Below, one piece after another: positions 45,847 to 53,177 of a stretch of DNA of 64,000 bases (the first letter of the stretch is position 1; every line of letters begins with the position of its first letter). The notes beneath the pieces were generated by a model, which was not told where the DNA came from, searched no databases, and saw nothing but the letters and a program-made list of their open reading frames with translations. Origin of the DNA: Bacillota bacterium (GTDB lineage: Bacteria > Bacillota > Clostridia > Caldicoprobacterales > DTU083); contig JAKPIB010000014.1 in assembly GCA_029549985.1 (NCBI GenBank), forward strand, positions 1 to 64,000, written 5' to 3'. Position numbers and translations under genes: made by a program.

Positions 45847-46320
45847 TCAGCCTTCATTATGACCTTGCCTTGCCCTGATGTTGACTATGAAGTTTTCATG
45901 GATCCTGAAAATCGCCATGTCTCCCTGTTTTACCTCAGGCCTCCCCTTGTTTGCGTCAAACAGGAGCATTCGTTCAACGTCATCCTCTATCACTATGACT
46001 TCATAATAGAGCAGCTTGTTGTCCTTGTACACAGGCTTGTCGGCGACTCTTATCACCCTGGCCTGTATCTCCCTGGACCTGCCGTTCACTATATCGGAAA
46101 CGAACCTGTAATAATACCAGACGGGCAAGGTATAAATCAAAAGCAAAAACAGGCTTATACAAACCCCTACCGAGAGAAAAACGGCACCGATCCATTGCTC
46201 CAGCCGGGTCATAAAAGCCAGGGCAATAGCAAGAAACAGCACCAACACCAGTATTGCGGTGATCAGATTGCTTTTGAACTGTTTATGCACCTGAAGCTGT
46301 TCCTCTTCACTGTACATCAT
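45847..46320 (-). CDS. Two-helix membrane protein of unknown function
   Basis: The 157-residue protein has a short hydrophilic N-terminus, two membrane helices (about residues 19-37 and 43-66) and a soluble C-terminal domain of about 90 residues that should be cytoplasmic. The soluble part alternates beta-strand-like segments (IQARVIRVADKPV, LLYYEVIVIEDD, QGDMAIFRIHENFIVNI), which suggests an OB- or NfeD-like barrel. I cannot assign a family. The ATG follows GGAGTG. Confidence 0.6.
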   Translation of the reverse strand: MMYSEEEQLQVHKQFKSNLITAILVLVLFLAIALAFMTRLEQWIGAVFLSVGVCISLFLLLIYTLPVWYYYRFVSDIVNGRSREIQARVIRVADKPVYKDNKLLYYEVIVIEDDVERMLLFDANKGRPEVKQGDMAIFRIHENFIVNIRARQGHNEG

Positions 46321-46461
46321 TTCCCTATCACTCCGTTACATTGAAAATACTTGATATGAGATTTATAGTCATTATACCATAGCAAATGCAAACGCGCATA
46401 AGTCATTTTCCAAACAGCCTTCTCAAGCATTATCGCCCGGACCTGTCATATAAAACTGAAT

Positions 46462-47154
46462 TCAAAGCATCACTCCTATTCTGTCACCCAGGACAAGCTC
46501 ATCCGGCACAGCATGGCAATCATAGGCCAGTACCCATACACCGCTGTTGGCTGCTTCCCTTACGGCATCGCCAAACTCCCTGTGCATGGCGTCATTGGGT
46601 GTAAAATGATCCACGCCCCGCATCTGGACTACGAATATGATATAGGACTTGAACCCTGCCTTTCTGGCTGCGATCAGCTCTTTTACATGCTTGACGCCCC
46701 TGACAGTAGGTGCATCGGGAAACATGGCGACTCCTCCGGCCTCCAGGGTCACGCCTTTTACCTCGATAAAAGCCTTCTCATGATCTGTCTCTATATAGAA
46801 ATCGAATCTGGAGTCTCCAAACTGACACTCAGGCCTTATCAGGGCTACCTTTCCTGACAGGCCCGGCAGCTCAAGGCCGCCCGCGAGGGCTTCCTGCACC
46901 ACCTTGTTGGGTACCTGGCTGTCTATGTTTACGATCCTGTCGCCCTTTTTGACAGCTATCAGAGAATATCCTGTTTTCCTTGCCTGGCCCGCATGTTCCT
47001 GCAGATAGCAGACAGCGCCCGGCACCAGGAGCTCCTTTAGCCGGCCCGTATTCTTGACGTGCACCCTCTCTTCCTTGCCCCTGACGGCCACATGGGCTAT
47101 GAAGCGGTTTATGCGCTGTAAAAATATGCCTGTCACTATGTCTGGATATTTCAT
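46462..47154 (-). CDS. sfsA: SfsA family protein
   Basis: SfsA is a nuclease-like DNA-binding protein first described as a sugar-fermentation stimulator. The 230-residue protein has an N-terminal OB-like part (FIAHVAVRG, VHVKNTGRLKELLVPG) and the C-terminal PD-(D/E)xK-type core with RFDFYIE and AFIEVKGVTLE. FPDAPTVRGVKHVKEL and YDCHAVPDEL are conserved. The real molecular role is unclear. It has its own promoter that overlaps the terminator of the upstream ABC operon. Confidence 0.92.
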   Translation of the reverse strand: MKYPDIVTGIFLQRINRFIAHVAVRGKEERVHVKNTGRLKELLVPGAVCYLQEHAGQARKTGYSLIAVKKGDRIVNIDSQVPNKVVQEALAGGLELPGLSGKVALIRPECQFGDSRFDFYIETDHEKAFIEVKGVTLEAGGVAMFPDAPTVRGVKHVKELIAARKAGFKSYIIFVVQMRGVDHFTPNDAMHREFGDAVREAANSGVWVLAYDCHAVPDELVLGDRIGVML

Positions 47155-47215
47155 CAGCTCATCCTGCCTGTTTCAATTCCTGATCCGGCTGCAAGACAAG
47201 TTCGCCGGCAATATC

Positions 47216-47247
47216 AAAAACCCTGCTTCATTATACATTCTGCAGGG
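47216..47247 (-). terminator. Terminator of the amino-acid ABC operon
   Basis: On the minus strand a GCCCTGC/GCAGGG stem with a 15-nt loop is followed by TTTTTGATATT. The sfsA -10 box lies inside its loop. Confidence 0.6.
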
Positions 47248-47258
47248 CTTGCTTGCAA
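47230..47258 (-). promoter_or_regulatory. Promoter of sfsA nested in a terminator
   Basis: On the minus strand TTGCAA and TATAAT are spaced by 17 bp, with the -10 box inside the loop of the preceding terminator. Confidence 0.5.
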
Positions 47259-47306
47259 TCAGTACCGGATCCGTCATGTCTTCAGCCTGGCTCATGGCTG
47301 CCGGGC

Positions 47307-48071
47307 TTATAGGCATATGACCTTTCCAATGAAGGATTCGGTGCGCTTCATCCTGGGCGCAGTGAATATAGCCGAAGGCACGCCCTCCTCCACTATCTCC
47401 CCTTCGTCCATGAAGATGACCCGGTCGGCCACCTCCCTTGCAAAGCCCATCTCATGGGTCACGATTATCATGGTCATGTTATCCCTGGCCAGGTCCCTGA
47501 TCACGTTCAGGACCTCCCCCGTCAGTTCGGGATCCAGGGCCGAGGTAGGCTCGTCAAAGAGGACGATCCTGGGTTTCATAGCCAGTGCCCTTGCTATGGC
47601 GACCCTCTGCTTCTGCCCGCCTGAGAGCCTGGAGGGGTATACATCCTTTTTATCACTCAGCCCCACCTTTTCAAGAAGGTACAGGGCATAATCCTCCGCT
47701 TCCCTTCTTCCGACCTTTGCGACTGCTATCGGGGCCTCGGTTATGTTCTGCAGAACGGTCCTGTGAGGAAACAGGTTGAAGTTTTGAAATACCATGCCGG
47801 TTTTCCTGCACAATTTACGCAGCTGTTTGTCAGGAGCATACCTGACAGAGCCACTGCCGGTTTCATGGGCCATGGGCTCGTTTTCGATATATATGGAGCC
47901 TTTGTCGATCATGTCAAGATTGCATAGGCATCGCAGAAGGGTGCTCTTCCCAGAGCCGGAGGGGCCGATCACGGCAACCACTTCCCCTTCCCTGACTGCA
48001 AGTGAGATGCCCTTCAGTACCTCAAAGCTTCCGAACCGCTTATGGATGTTGTTGGCTTCTATCACATACAT
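47307..48071 (-). CDS. Polar amino-acid ABC transporter ATP-binding protein
   Basis: The 254-residue ATPase of the GlnQ/HisP family has Walker [10 protein letters not shown] near residue 37, [11 protein letters not shown], the signature [10 protein letters not shown], Walker [15 protein letters not shown] and THEMGFA. AGGAGG precedes the ATG. It is the last gene of the operon binding protein - permease - ATPase. The substrate is a polar amino acid; glutamine, arginine or cystine cannot be separated from sequence alone. Confidence 0.93.
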   Translation of the reverse strand: MYVIEANNIHKRFGSFEVLKGISLAVREGEVVAVIGPSGSGKSTLLRCLCNLDMIDKGSIYIENEPMAHETGSGSVRYAPDKQLRKLCRKTGMVFQNFNLFPHRTVLQNITEAPIAVAKVGRREAEDYALYLLEKVGLSDKKDVYPSRLSGGQKQRVAIARALAMKPRIVLFDEPTSALDPELTGEVLNVIRDLARDNMTMIIVTHEMGFAREVADRVIFMDEGEIVEEGVPSAIFTAPRMKRTESFIGKVICL

Positions 48072-48085
48072 GTCTCTTCACCCTC

Positions 48086-48730
48086 CTACTCATAGGCTCC
48101 GAACCTTTCCTCCAGAAGTTCGAACAGCTTTGTCAGCGCAAAGGTCATGACCAGGTAAAACGCTGCCGCTACCAGGAAAGGTGTTGTAACGGCATCCCTG
48201 GAAACTGCTATCTTGGTTGCCCTCAGGAGCTCTCCGACTCCGATCGCATATACCAGGGCCGTATCCTTGACGAGCGTGATGGCTTCATTGCTGACAGGGG
48301 CCAGGACCCGCCTAGCCGACTGGGGCAGTATTATCCTGAACATGGTCTGCAGGTAGGTGAACCCAAGGACCTTTGCCCCCTCATACTGCCCCTTGTCTAT
48401 GGACTGGATGCCCCCGCGGAATATCTCGGCAAAGTATGCCGCATAGTTCAGGACAAAGGCTATACAGGCTGCCGGCATCCGGTCGAGGGTGATACCAAAG
48501 TAAGGCAGGCCGTAATATACAAAGAACAGCTGGAGCAGCAGGGGCGTCCCCCTGAGCAGCCATATATATATGCCAACGGACTTGCTCAACACCTTGTACC
48601 TTGATATGCGGCAAAAGGCCAGGACCAGCCCTAAAGGCAGAGAGCACATGATCGTGATCACAAATATTTCAAGGGTCACCAGGGTGCCTCCCAGGAGGGA
48701 AGGCAATATGCTGAAGATGTATTCTGTCAT
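48086..48730 (-). CDS. Polar amino-acid ABC transporter permease
   Basis: The 214-residue HisM/GlnP-type permease has about five helices, a GTLVTLEIF N-terminal segment, RGTPLLLQLFFVYYGLP and the EAA-type loop around GAKVLGFTYLQTMFRIILPQ. The ATG at 48730 overlaps the stop of the binding-protein gene (ATGA); an upstream start adds eight residues inside that gene. Only one permease gene is present, so it likely forms a homodimer. Confidence 0.93.
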   Translation of the reverse strand: MTEYIFSILPSLLGGTLVTLEIFVITIMCSLPLGLVLAFCRISRYKVLSKSVGIYIWLLRGTPLLLQLFFVYYGLPYFGITLDRMPAACIAFVLNYAAYFAEIFRGGIQSIDKGQYEGAKVLGFTYLQTMFRIILPQSARRVLAPVSNEAITLVKDTALVYAIGVGELLRATKIAVSRDAVTTPFLVAAAFYLVMTFALTKLFELLEERFGAYE

Positions 48731-49530
48731 TTTACGATGTCTTCTCCAAACCATTTGATCGATATTTGAGACATGGTCCCGTCAGCCTTGAGTTCCTTGA
48801 GTATTTTGTTGAACTCCTCCACCAGGCCTTTGGCGTCAAGCCTCATGCCGATACCATATTCCTCCGTCCCGAAATTGTCCTCCAGCACCTTGTATATGCC
48901 CGGATTTTTGGTGAAATAGTATTTGCCAAGGATCTCATCAACGACTACTGCATCGATCCTGCCGGCCTTCAGGTCCTGAAGGGCTTCAAAATTGCCCGGG
49001 TACTCTACCATCTCTCCCAGGGACTCATAGGTCTCCACATCGGCCATAACGGCCTCTTTTGCACTGCTCTCCGTCTGCAGGCCGACCTTCTTGCCCGCCA
49101 GGTCAGCCTTCCCTTTTATGTCGGAATCCATCAGGACTACTATGATCTGCCTATTGTCAAGATAGGGATCTGTAAATGCCATTTGCTTCCTGCGCTTTTC
49201 GGTGATTGTAAGGCCGTTCCAGATCATATCGATGTTGCCGCTTTTCAGTTCAAACTCCTTACTGTCCCAGTCGATGGGTACAAACTCCACATCGACACCC
49301 AGACGTTTGGCGACCTCCTTGGCCACATCTATGTCAAAACCGACCAGGTTGCCGTCTTCATCCCTGAAGCCCATGGGCGCAAACCCATCGTCCAGCCCTA
49401 CCACGAATTTGCCCGCGGCCTTCACATCCTCGAGAGTAGACACCTTTTTCGATGCAGGCCCGGCACATCCAGCCACCACCGCCGCTGCTGCGAGCATGCA
49501 TATGATCAGCACTGATATCCTTTTTATCAT
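48727..49530 (-). CDS. Amino-acid ABC transporter substrate-binding lipoprotein
   Basis: The 267-residue family 3 solute-binding protein has a signal peptide with lipobox VVAGC. The SBP_bac_3 domain follows, with the family signature GFDIDVAKEVAKRLG, WNGLTITEKR and DAVVVDEILGKYY. It captures a polar amino acid outside the cell. GGGGGTACTAAC precedes the ATG. It is the first gene of the operon, with a consensus promoter upstream. Confidence 0.93.
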   Translation of the reverse strand: MIKRISVLIICMLAAAAVVAGCAGPASKKVSTLEDVKAAGKFVVGLDDGFAPMGFRDEDGNLVGFDIDVAKEVAKRLGVDVEFVPIDWDSKEFELKSGNIDMIWNGLTITEKRRKQMAFTDPYLDNRQIIVVLMDSDIKGKADLAGKKVGLQTESSAKEAVMADVETYESLGEMVEYPGNFEALQDLKAGRIDAVVVDEILGKYYFTKNPGIYKVLEDNFGTEEYGIGMRLDAKGLVEEFNKILKELKADGTMSQISIKWFGEDIVK

Positions 49531-49571
49531 GTTAGTACCCCCTAAATATAAACTGTAAATCGATATTCATA

Positions 49572-49600
49572 ATTATACTTTAGTGTGGTAAATTTGTAAA
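49572..49600 (-). promoter_or_regulatory. Promoter of the amino-acid ABC operon
   Basis: On the minus strand TTTACA and a perfect TATAAT are spaced by 17 bp, about 42 bp upstream of the binding-protein ATG. Confidence 0.7.
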
Positions 49601-49680
49601 GTGCTAAATTCAACTTTATATAGCATTGTCTATAAACCCTATACCCTTTACTTCTCAACCTTAAGGATTTAAAAGAAAAA

Positions 49681-50397
49681 TCAGCCCCTGAAGTCACCTG
49701 GCTGAATATTTTTATAAGAGATATTTATTTGCAAATTGCTTATCAGCTCGAAGTGGTTGCGGTCAAACCTGATGATCCCCTCATCCCTCATCAGGGAAAG
49801 CTCTCTTGACATGGCACTTCTGTCCACTGAAAGGTAATCTGCCAGCTCCTGACGGTTGAAGGGGATGGTGAAGGAGTTGCTGCCTGCCCTGATGGCATAC
49901 TCGGACAGAAACGACAGGAGCTTCTCCCTGGTTGTCTTCCTCGTAATATGATCTATCTTCTGGGTCAGCATTAAATTCTTTTTTGCCAGGATCGCCAGCA
50001 TGTTTTCTACAAGGCGGTTATGGAAGGGACAAATCTTTTCGCAGGGGCTGATTATACGCTTGTAATCCAGGAACATGATCTCCGACTGCTCTGCCGCTAT
50101 GACGCTTAAGGGCAGGGTCTCGATCCGGGCATAGGAAAAGGCTTCGCCGAATATGCCTCCGGCTTCGAACTTGGCGATTATGGTGCGGTTGCCCCAGAAA
50201 TCCTCCTTGACGATATGGACGCTCCCTGACAGGATCAGGCCGATAGACCGGACCTTGTCCCCCGCCCTGAATACGAATTCGTTCTTTTCAAAACATTGGA
50301 TCTGTGCAGACAGGCAATGGATAAGTGCCTTTGCCTCAGCTTCGCTTATCCCGGCAAACAAGGGGCTTCTCAATATATGCTCTGAAAAATCGGCCAT
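49681..50397 (-). CDS. hcpR: Crp/Fnr-family regulator, probable HcpR
   Basis: The 238-residue protein has a cyclic-nucleotide-type sensor domain (about 10-125) and a C-terminal winged helix with the helix-turn-helix NRQELADYLSVDRSAMSREL. No Cys cluster as in Fnr is seen. Divergent placement beside a ferredoxin gene and hcp fits HcpR, which in anaerobes responds to nitric oxide or nitrite, and in studied cases uses heme. The ATG at 50397 follows AAAGGAG. A dyad lies right upstream, so autoregulation is likely. Confidence 0.82.
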   Translation of the reverse strand: MADFSEHILRSPLFAGISEAEAKALIHCLSAQIQCFEKNEFVFRAGDKVRSIGLILSGSVHIVKEDFWGNRTIIAKFEAGGIFGEAFSYARIETLPLSVIAAEQSEIMFLDYKRIISPCEKICPFHNRLVENMLAILAKKNLMLTQKIDHITRKTTREKLLSFLSEYAIRAGSNSFTIPFNRQELADYLSVDRSAMSRELSLMRDEGIIRFDRNHFELISNLQINISYKNIQPGDFRG

Positions 50398-50410
50398 AAT
50401 TTCACTCCTT

Positions 50411-50426
50411 TGTTGCAAATGCAACA
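50411..50426 (+). promoter_or_regulatory. Crp/Fnr-type operator between hcpR and the ferredoxin-hcp genes
   Basis: The perfect dyad TGTTGCA-AA-TGCAACA is 16 bp long. Its centre is about 41.5 bp upstream of the start predicted from TATAAT at 50448-50453. That is the classical class II activator position. Confidence 0.75.
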
Positions 50427-50431
50427 GAATA

Positions 50432-50453
50432 ACACTTCTAAGTGTAGTATAAT
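50432..50453 (+). promoter_or_regulatory. Core promoter of the ferredoxin-hcp operon with second dyad
   Basis: TATAAT (50448-50453) has no recognisable -35 hexamer, consistent with activator dependence. A second perfect dyad ACACTT-CT-AAGTGT (50432-50445) fills the spacer and might bind another factor. Confidence 0.55.
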
Positions 50454-50490
50454 CAGCAGGTAAAAGTCAAGAGCTTAAGGAGTGAAAACA

Positions 50491-51195
50491 ATGCTGAGAA
50501 GGATAATCAAGATCGACAATGAAAAGTGCAACGGCTGCGGCCTTTGTGTCAAGGCCTGCCATGAAGGTGCCATCGGGCTGATAGACGGCAAGGCCCGCCT
50601 GCTCAGGGAAGACTACTGCGATGGCCTGGGCGACTGCCTGCCCGCCTGCCCGACAGGGGCTATCACCTTTGAAGAACGGGAGGCTGCTCCATATGATGAG
50701 GAAGCGGTAAAAGCTCACCTAAGGCAGAGACAGGCGGAGACAGGCTTTGCCGGCGGATGCCCGGGAAGCCATGCCCATGCGTTCAACCGCGGCGAAGCCC
50801 ATGAGCCCTGCACTGCCAATGAGAATATTGAAAGCGAGCTTTCCCAGTGGCCTGTGCAAATAAAGCTGGCCCCGCTGAAAGCACCTTATTTTGACAATGC
50901 AAACCTGCTGGTCGCAGCGGACTGCTCTGCCTATGCCTATGGCAGCTTCCACAGGCGGTTCATCAGGAACCACGTCACCCTGATAGGATGTCCAAAGCTC
51001 GATATGGTTGATTACAGCGAAAAGCTGACTGAGATCATACGAAACAACAATATAAAAAGCGTAACCATAGTCAGGATGTCGGTACCCTGCTGCGGCGGCA
51101 TAGAGTACGCAGCCAGGATGGCCCTGCAGAACAGCGGCAAATTCATACCCTGGCAGGTAGTGACCATTTCGCCTGACGGCAGGATCATTGAGTAA
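50491..51195 (+). CDS. 4Fe-4S ferredoxin-domain protein linked to hcp
   Basis: The 234-residue protein has an N-terminal two-cluster ferredoxin domain, with CNGCGLCVKACHEGAI and CDGLGDCLPACPTGAI. A linker and a C-terminal domain of about 110 residues follow, carrying further cysteines (ADCSAYAYG, IGCPKLD, PCCGG). Such proteins are often encoded next to hcp and have been called FrdX in HcpR regulon studies. It probably delivers electrons to the hybrid-cluster protein. The ATG at 50491 follows AAGGAG. Confidence 0.85.
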   Translation: MLRRIIKIDNEKCNGCGLCVKACHEGAIGLIDGKARLLREDYCDGLGDCLPACPTGAITFEEREAAPYDEEAVKAHLRQRQAETGFAGGCPGSHAHAFNRGEAHEPCTANENIESELSQWPVQIKLAPLKAPYFDNANLLVAADCSAYAYGSFHRRFIRNHVTLIGCPKLDMVDYSEKLTEIIRNNNIKSVTIVRMSVPCCGGIEYAARMALQNSGKFIPWQVVTISPDGRIIE

Positions 51196-51227
51196 GCAAT
51201 AGAGTATATATCTGAGGGAGTGTATAT

Positions 51228-52820
51228 ATGAGCGATATGTTTTGTTTCCAATGTGAACAGACAGCCAAAGGTTCAGGCTGCACGGGCAGTATGGGTGTCT
51301 GCGGCAAGCCTGCAGGCAATGCGATCCTGCAGGATAAGCTGACCGGAGCCCTTATCGGGCTGGCAAGGGCGGCCCAAAAGGCAAAGCCCGCTGCCTCCAC
51401 CCACCGTGTCATGCTTGAAGGCCTGTTCACTACTATAACCAATGTAAGCTTCGACGATGAGACCGTAGAACTGCAGATAAAGGCAGTGCGCCGGGAGAAG
51501 GCAAGGCTGGCTGATAAATATATAACGAGTTCAAAGGATTTTGTGCATTTTGAGGATTATGACATGGAGGGCCTGTGGAATGCCGATGAGGATATCAGGT
51601 CCCTTAAATCCCTCATTCTTTTCGGCCTGCGCGGCATGGCTGCCTATGCATATCATTCTCTGATGCTGGGCTATTCCGATGATGAAGTGAACAGCTTCTT
51701 CTATGAGGGGCTGTATGCGATCGGCGAAGACTGGGGCATGGACCGGCTCCTGCCCGTAGTGCTGGAAACCGGCAGGGTCAACTTCAAATGCATGGAGATG
51801 CTGGATCGGGCCAATACGGAATCCTATGGCACACCCGTGCCGACCGTGGTGCCTTTGTCCATTGAGAAGGGGCCTTTCATCGTTGTGTCAGGCCATGATC
51901 TGTGTGACCTGGAGCACCTGCTTATCCAGACCGAGGGCAAGGGCATAAACATATATACCCACGGTGAAATGCTGCCCGCCCATGCCTACCCCAGGCTTAA
52001 GGCATACAAGCACCTCAAGGGCAACTTCGGCACAGCATGGCACAATCAGCAGAAGGAATTCATGAACATCCCCGGGCCGGTCGTGTTCACCACCAACTGC
52101 CTGATGCCTGTTAAGGACAATTACCGTGACCGCATATTCACGACAGGAGTCGTTCAATATCCGGGCCTTGCCCATATAGGCGAGGATAAGGATTTCACAC
52201 CTGTCATAGAAAAGGCCCTAGAACTTGGCGGATATGCCGAGGACACGCTGGTGGCCGGTATGAATGGTGGAAGTCAGGTAACGACGGGCTTTAGCCATGG
52301 ATCTGTCCTTTCATTAGCTGACAAGGTGATAAACGCAGTCAAGGCGGGCAAGATCAGCCACTTCTTCCTGGTAGGCGGCTGCGACGGAGCAAAAAGCGGC
52401 CGCAACTACTATACGGAGTTTGTCAAACAGACTCCGGAAGACAGCATCATCCTGACCGTGGCATGCGGCAAATACCGTTTCAATGATCTGGACCTGGGCA
52501 CGATCGAGGGGCTTCCGAGGATCATGGACATGGGACAGTGCAACGATGCCTACAGCGCCATCCGGGTAGCTCTTGCCCTTTCAGAAGCCTTTGACTGCAG
52601 CGTCAATGACCTGCCCCTGACCCTCGTACTGTCGTGGTATGAGCAGAAGGCCGTCTGCATCCTGCTGACTCTGCTCTACCTGGGCATGAAAAATATCTTC
52701 CTCGGGCCCTCCCTACCGGCCTTTGTCTCTTCTAATGTGCTCAAATTCCTGGTCGAAAGCTTCAACATCTCTCCCATCAGCACACCGGAAGAGGACCTGA
52801 AAAAGATACTGGGCAGATAA
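51228..52820 (+). CDS. hcp: Hybrid-cluster protein (hydroxylamine reductase)
   Basis: Hcp reduces hydroxylamine in vitro and is linked to nitric oxide detoxification and S-nitrosylation. The 530-residue protein has the N-terminal cubane ligands C-x2-C-x8-C-x6-C (C6 to C25). Hybrid-cluster ligands lie in TTNCLMPVKDNYRDR, GGCDGAKSGRNYY and MGQCNDAYSAI, with ACGKYRF near residue 405. The cubane spacing is the short one of anaerobes. It follows the ferredoxin gene by 32 bp, GAGGGAG before the ATG, in one operon. Confidence 0.96.
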   Translation: MSDMFCFQCEQTAKGSGCTGSMGVCGKPAGNAILQDKLTGALIGLARAAQKAKPAASTHRVMLEGLFTTITNVSFDDETVELQIKAVRREKARLADKYITSSKDFVHFEDYDMEGLWNADEDIRSLKSLILFGLRGMAAYAYHSLMLGYSDDEVNSFFYEGLYAIGEDWGMDRLLPVVLETGRVNFKCMEMLDRANTESYGTPVPTVVPLSIEKGPFIVVSGHDLCDLEHLLIQTEGKGINIYTHGEMLPAHAYPRLKAYKHLKGNFGTAWHNQQKEFMNIPGPVVFTTNCLMPVKDNYRDRIFTTGVVQYPGLAHIGEDKDFTPVIEKALELGGYAEDTLVAGMNGGSQVTTGFSHGSVLSLADKVINAVKAGKISHFFLVGGCDGAKSGRNYYTEFVKQTPEDSIILTVACGKYRFNDLDLGTIEGLPRIMDMGQCNDAYSAIRVALALSEAFDCSVNDLPLTLVLSWYEQKAVCILLTLLYLGMKNIFLGPSLPAFVSSNVLKFLVESFNISPISTPEEDLKKILGR

Positions 52821-52843
52821 AAAGCGATAAGGCCGATTGCGAT

Positions 52844-52877
52844 GCCGCCGGCTTGCCAAAAGGCTTCAGCCGGCGGC
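52844..52877 (+). terminator. Strong hairpin after hcp
   Basis: Ten-bp perfect GC arms GCCGCCGGCT/AGCCGGCGGC enclose a 14-nt loop. No T-run follows, so it may stabilise the 3' end rather than terminate on its own. Confidence 0.5.
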
Positions 52878-52910
52878 TATCAAATCGACCCTGATGGTAC
52901 TAATTCGCTG

Positions 52911-52939
52911 TTGACAAAGTTTAAATTATGTCTTATTAT
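52911..52939 (+). promoter_or_regulatory. Promoter of the tRNA-Val/tRNA-fMet pair
   Basis: TTGACA and TATTAT are spaced by 17 bp, about 30 bp upstream of tRNA-Val. Confidence 0.7.
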
Positions 52940-52968
52940 AATAAGGCACCGATAAACGGATGCGATAT

Positions 52969-53045
52969 GGGGAGTTAGCTCAGCAGGCTAGAGCGCCACG
53001 TTGACATCGTGGAGGTCGTTGGTTCGATCCCAATACTTCCCACCA
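52969..53045 (+). tRNA. tRNA-Val (anticodon GAC), CCA encoded
   Basis: Acceptor GGGGAGT pairs with ACTTCCC through one G-U pair. The anticodon loop TTGACAT gives GAC. D- and T-arms are normal and CCA is encoded. It complements the UAC isoacceptor at the other end of the window. Confidence 0.93.
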
Positions 53046-53051
53046 TCATAT

Positions 53052-53127
53052 CGCGGGGTGGAGCAGCTGGCAGCTCGTCGGGCTCATAACCCGGAGGTCG
53101 AGGGTTCAAATCCCTCCCCCGCAACCA
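53052..53127 (+). tRNA. Initiator tRNA-fMet (anticodon CAU), CCA encoded
   Basis: The first acceptor pair is a C-A mismatch and the anticodon stem has three consecutive G-C pairs (GGG/CCC). Both are marks of bacterial initiator tRNA. The loop is CTCATAA and CCA is encoded. Confidence 0.93.
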
Positions 53128-53131
53128 TATC

Positions 53132-53172
53132 GAGAGTTCATAACGGATATGAGTTATGAACTCTCTTTTTTG
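53132..53172 (+). terminator. Terminator of the tRNA-Val/tRNA-fMet unit
   Basis: Thirteen-bp perfect arms GAGAGTTCATAAC/GTTATGAACTCTC with an 8-nt loop are followed by TTTTTTG. Confidence 0.9.
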
Positions 53173-53177
53173 TTCAT

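Noticed and set aside
49531-49680. Riboswitch or T-box ahead of the amino-acid ABC operon
   Set aside because: The leader after the promoter is only about 35 nt and contains no conserved aptamer or T-box sequence.
53052-53127. Elongator tRNA-Met
   Set aside because: The C-A mismatch at the acceptor end and the three G-C pairs in the anticodon stem mark it as initiator.
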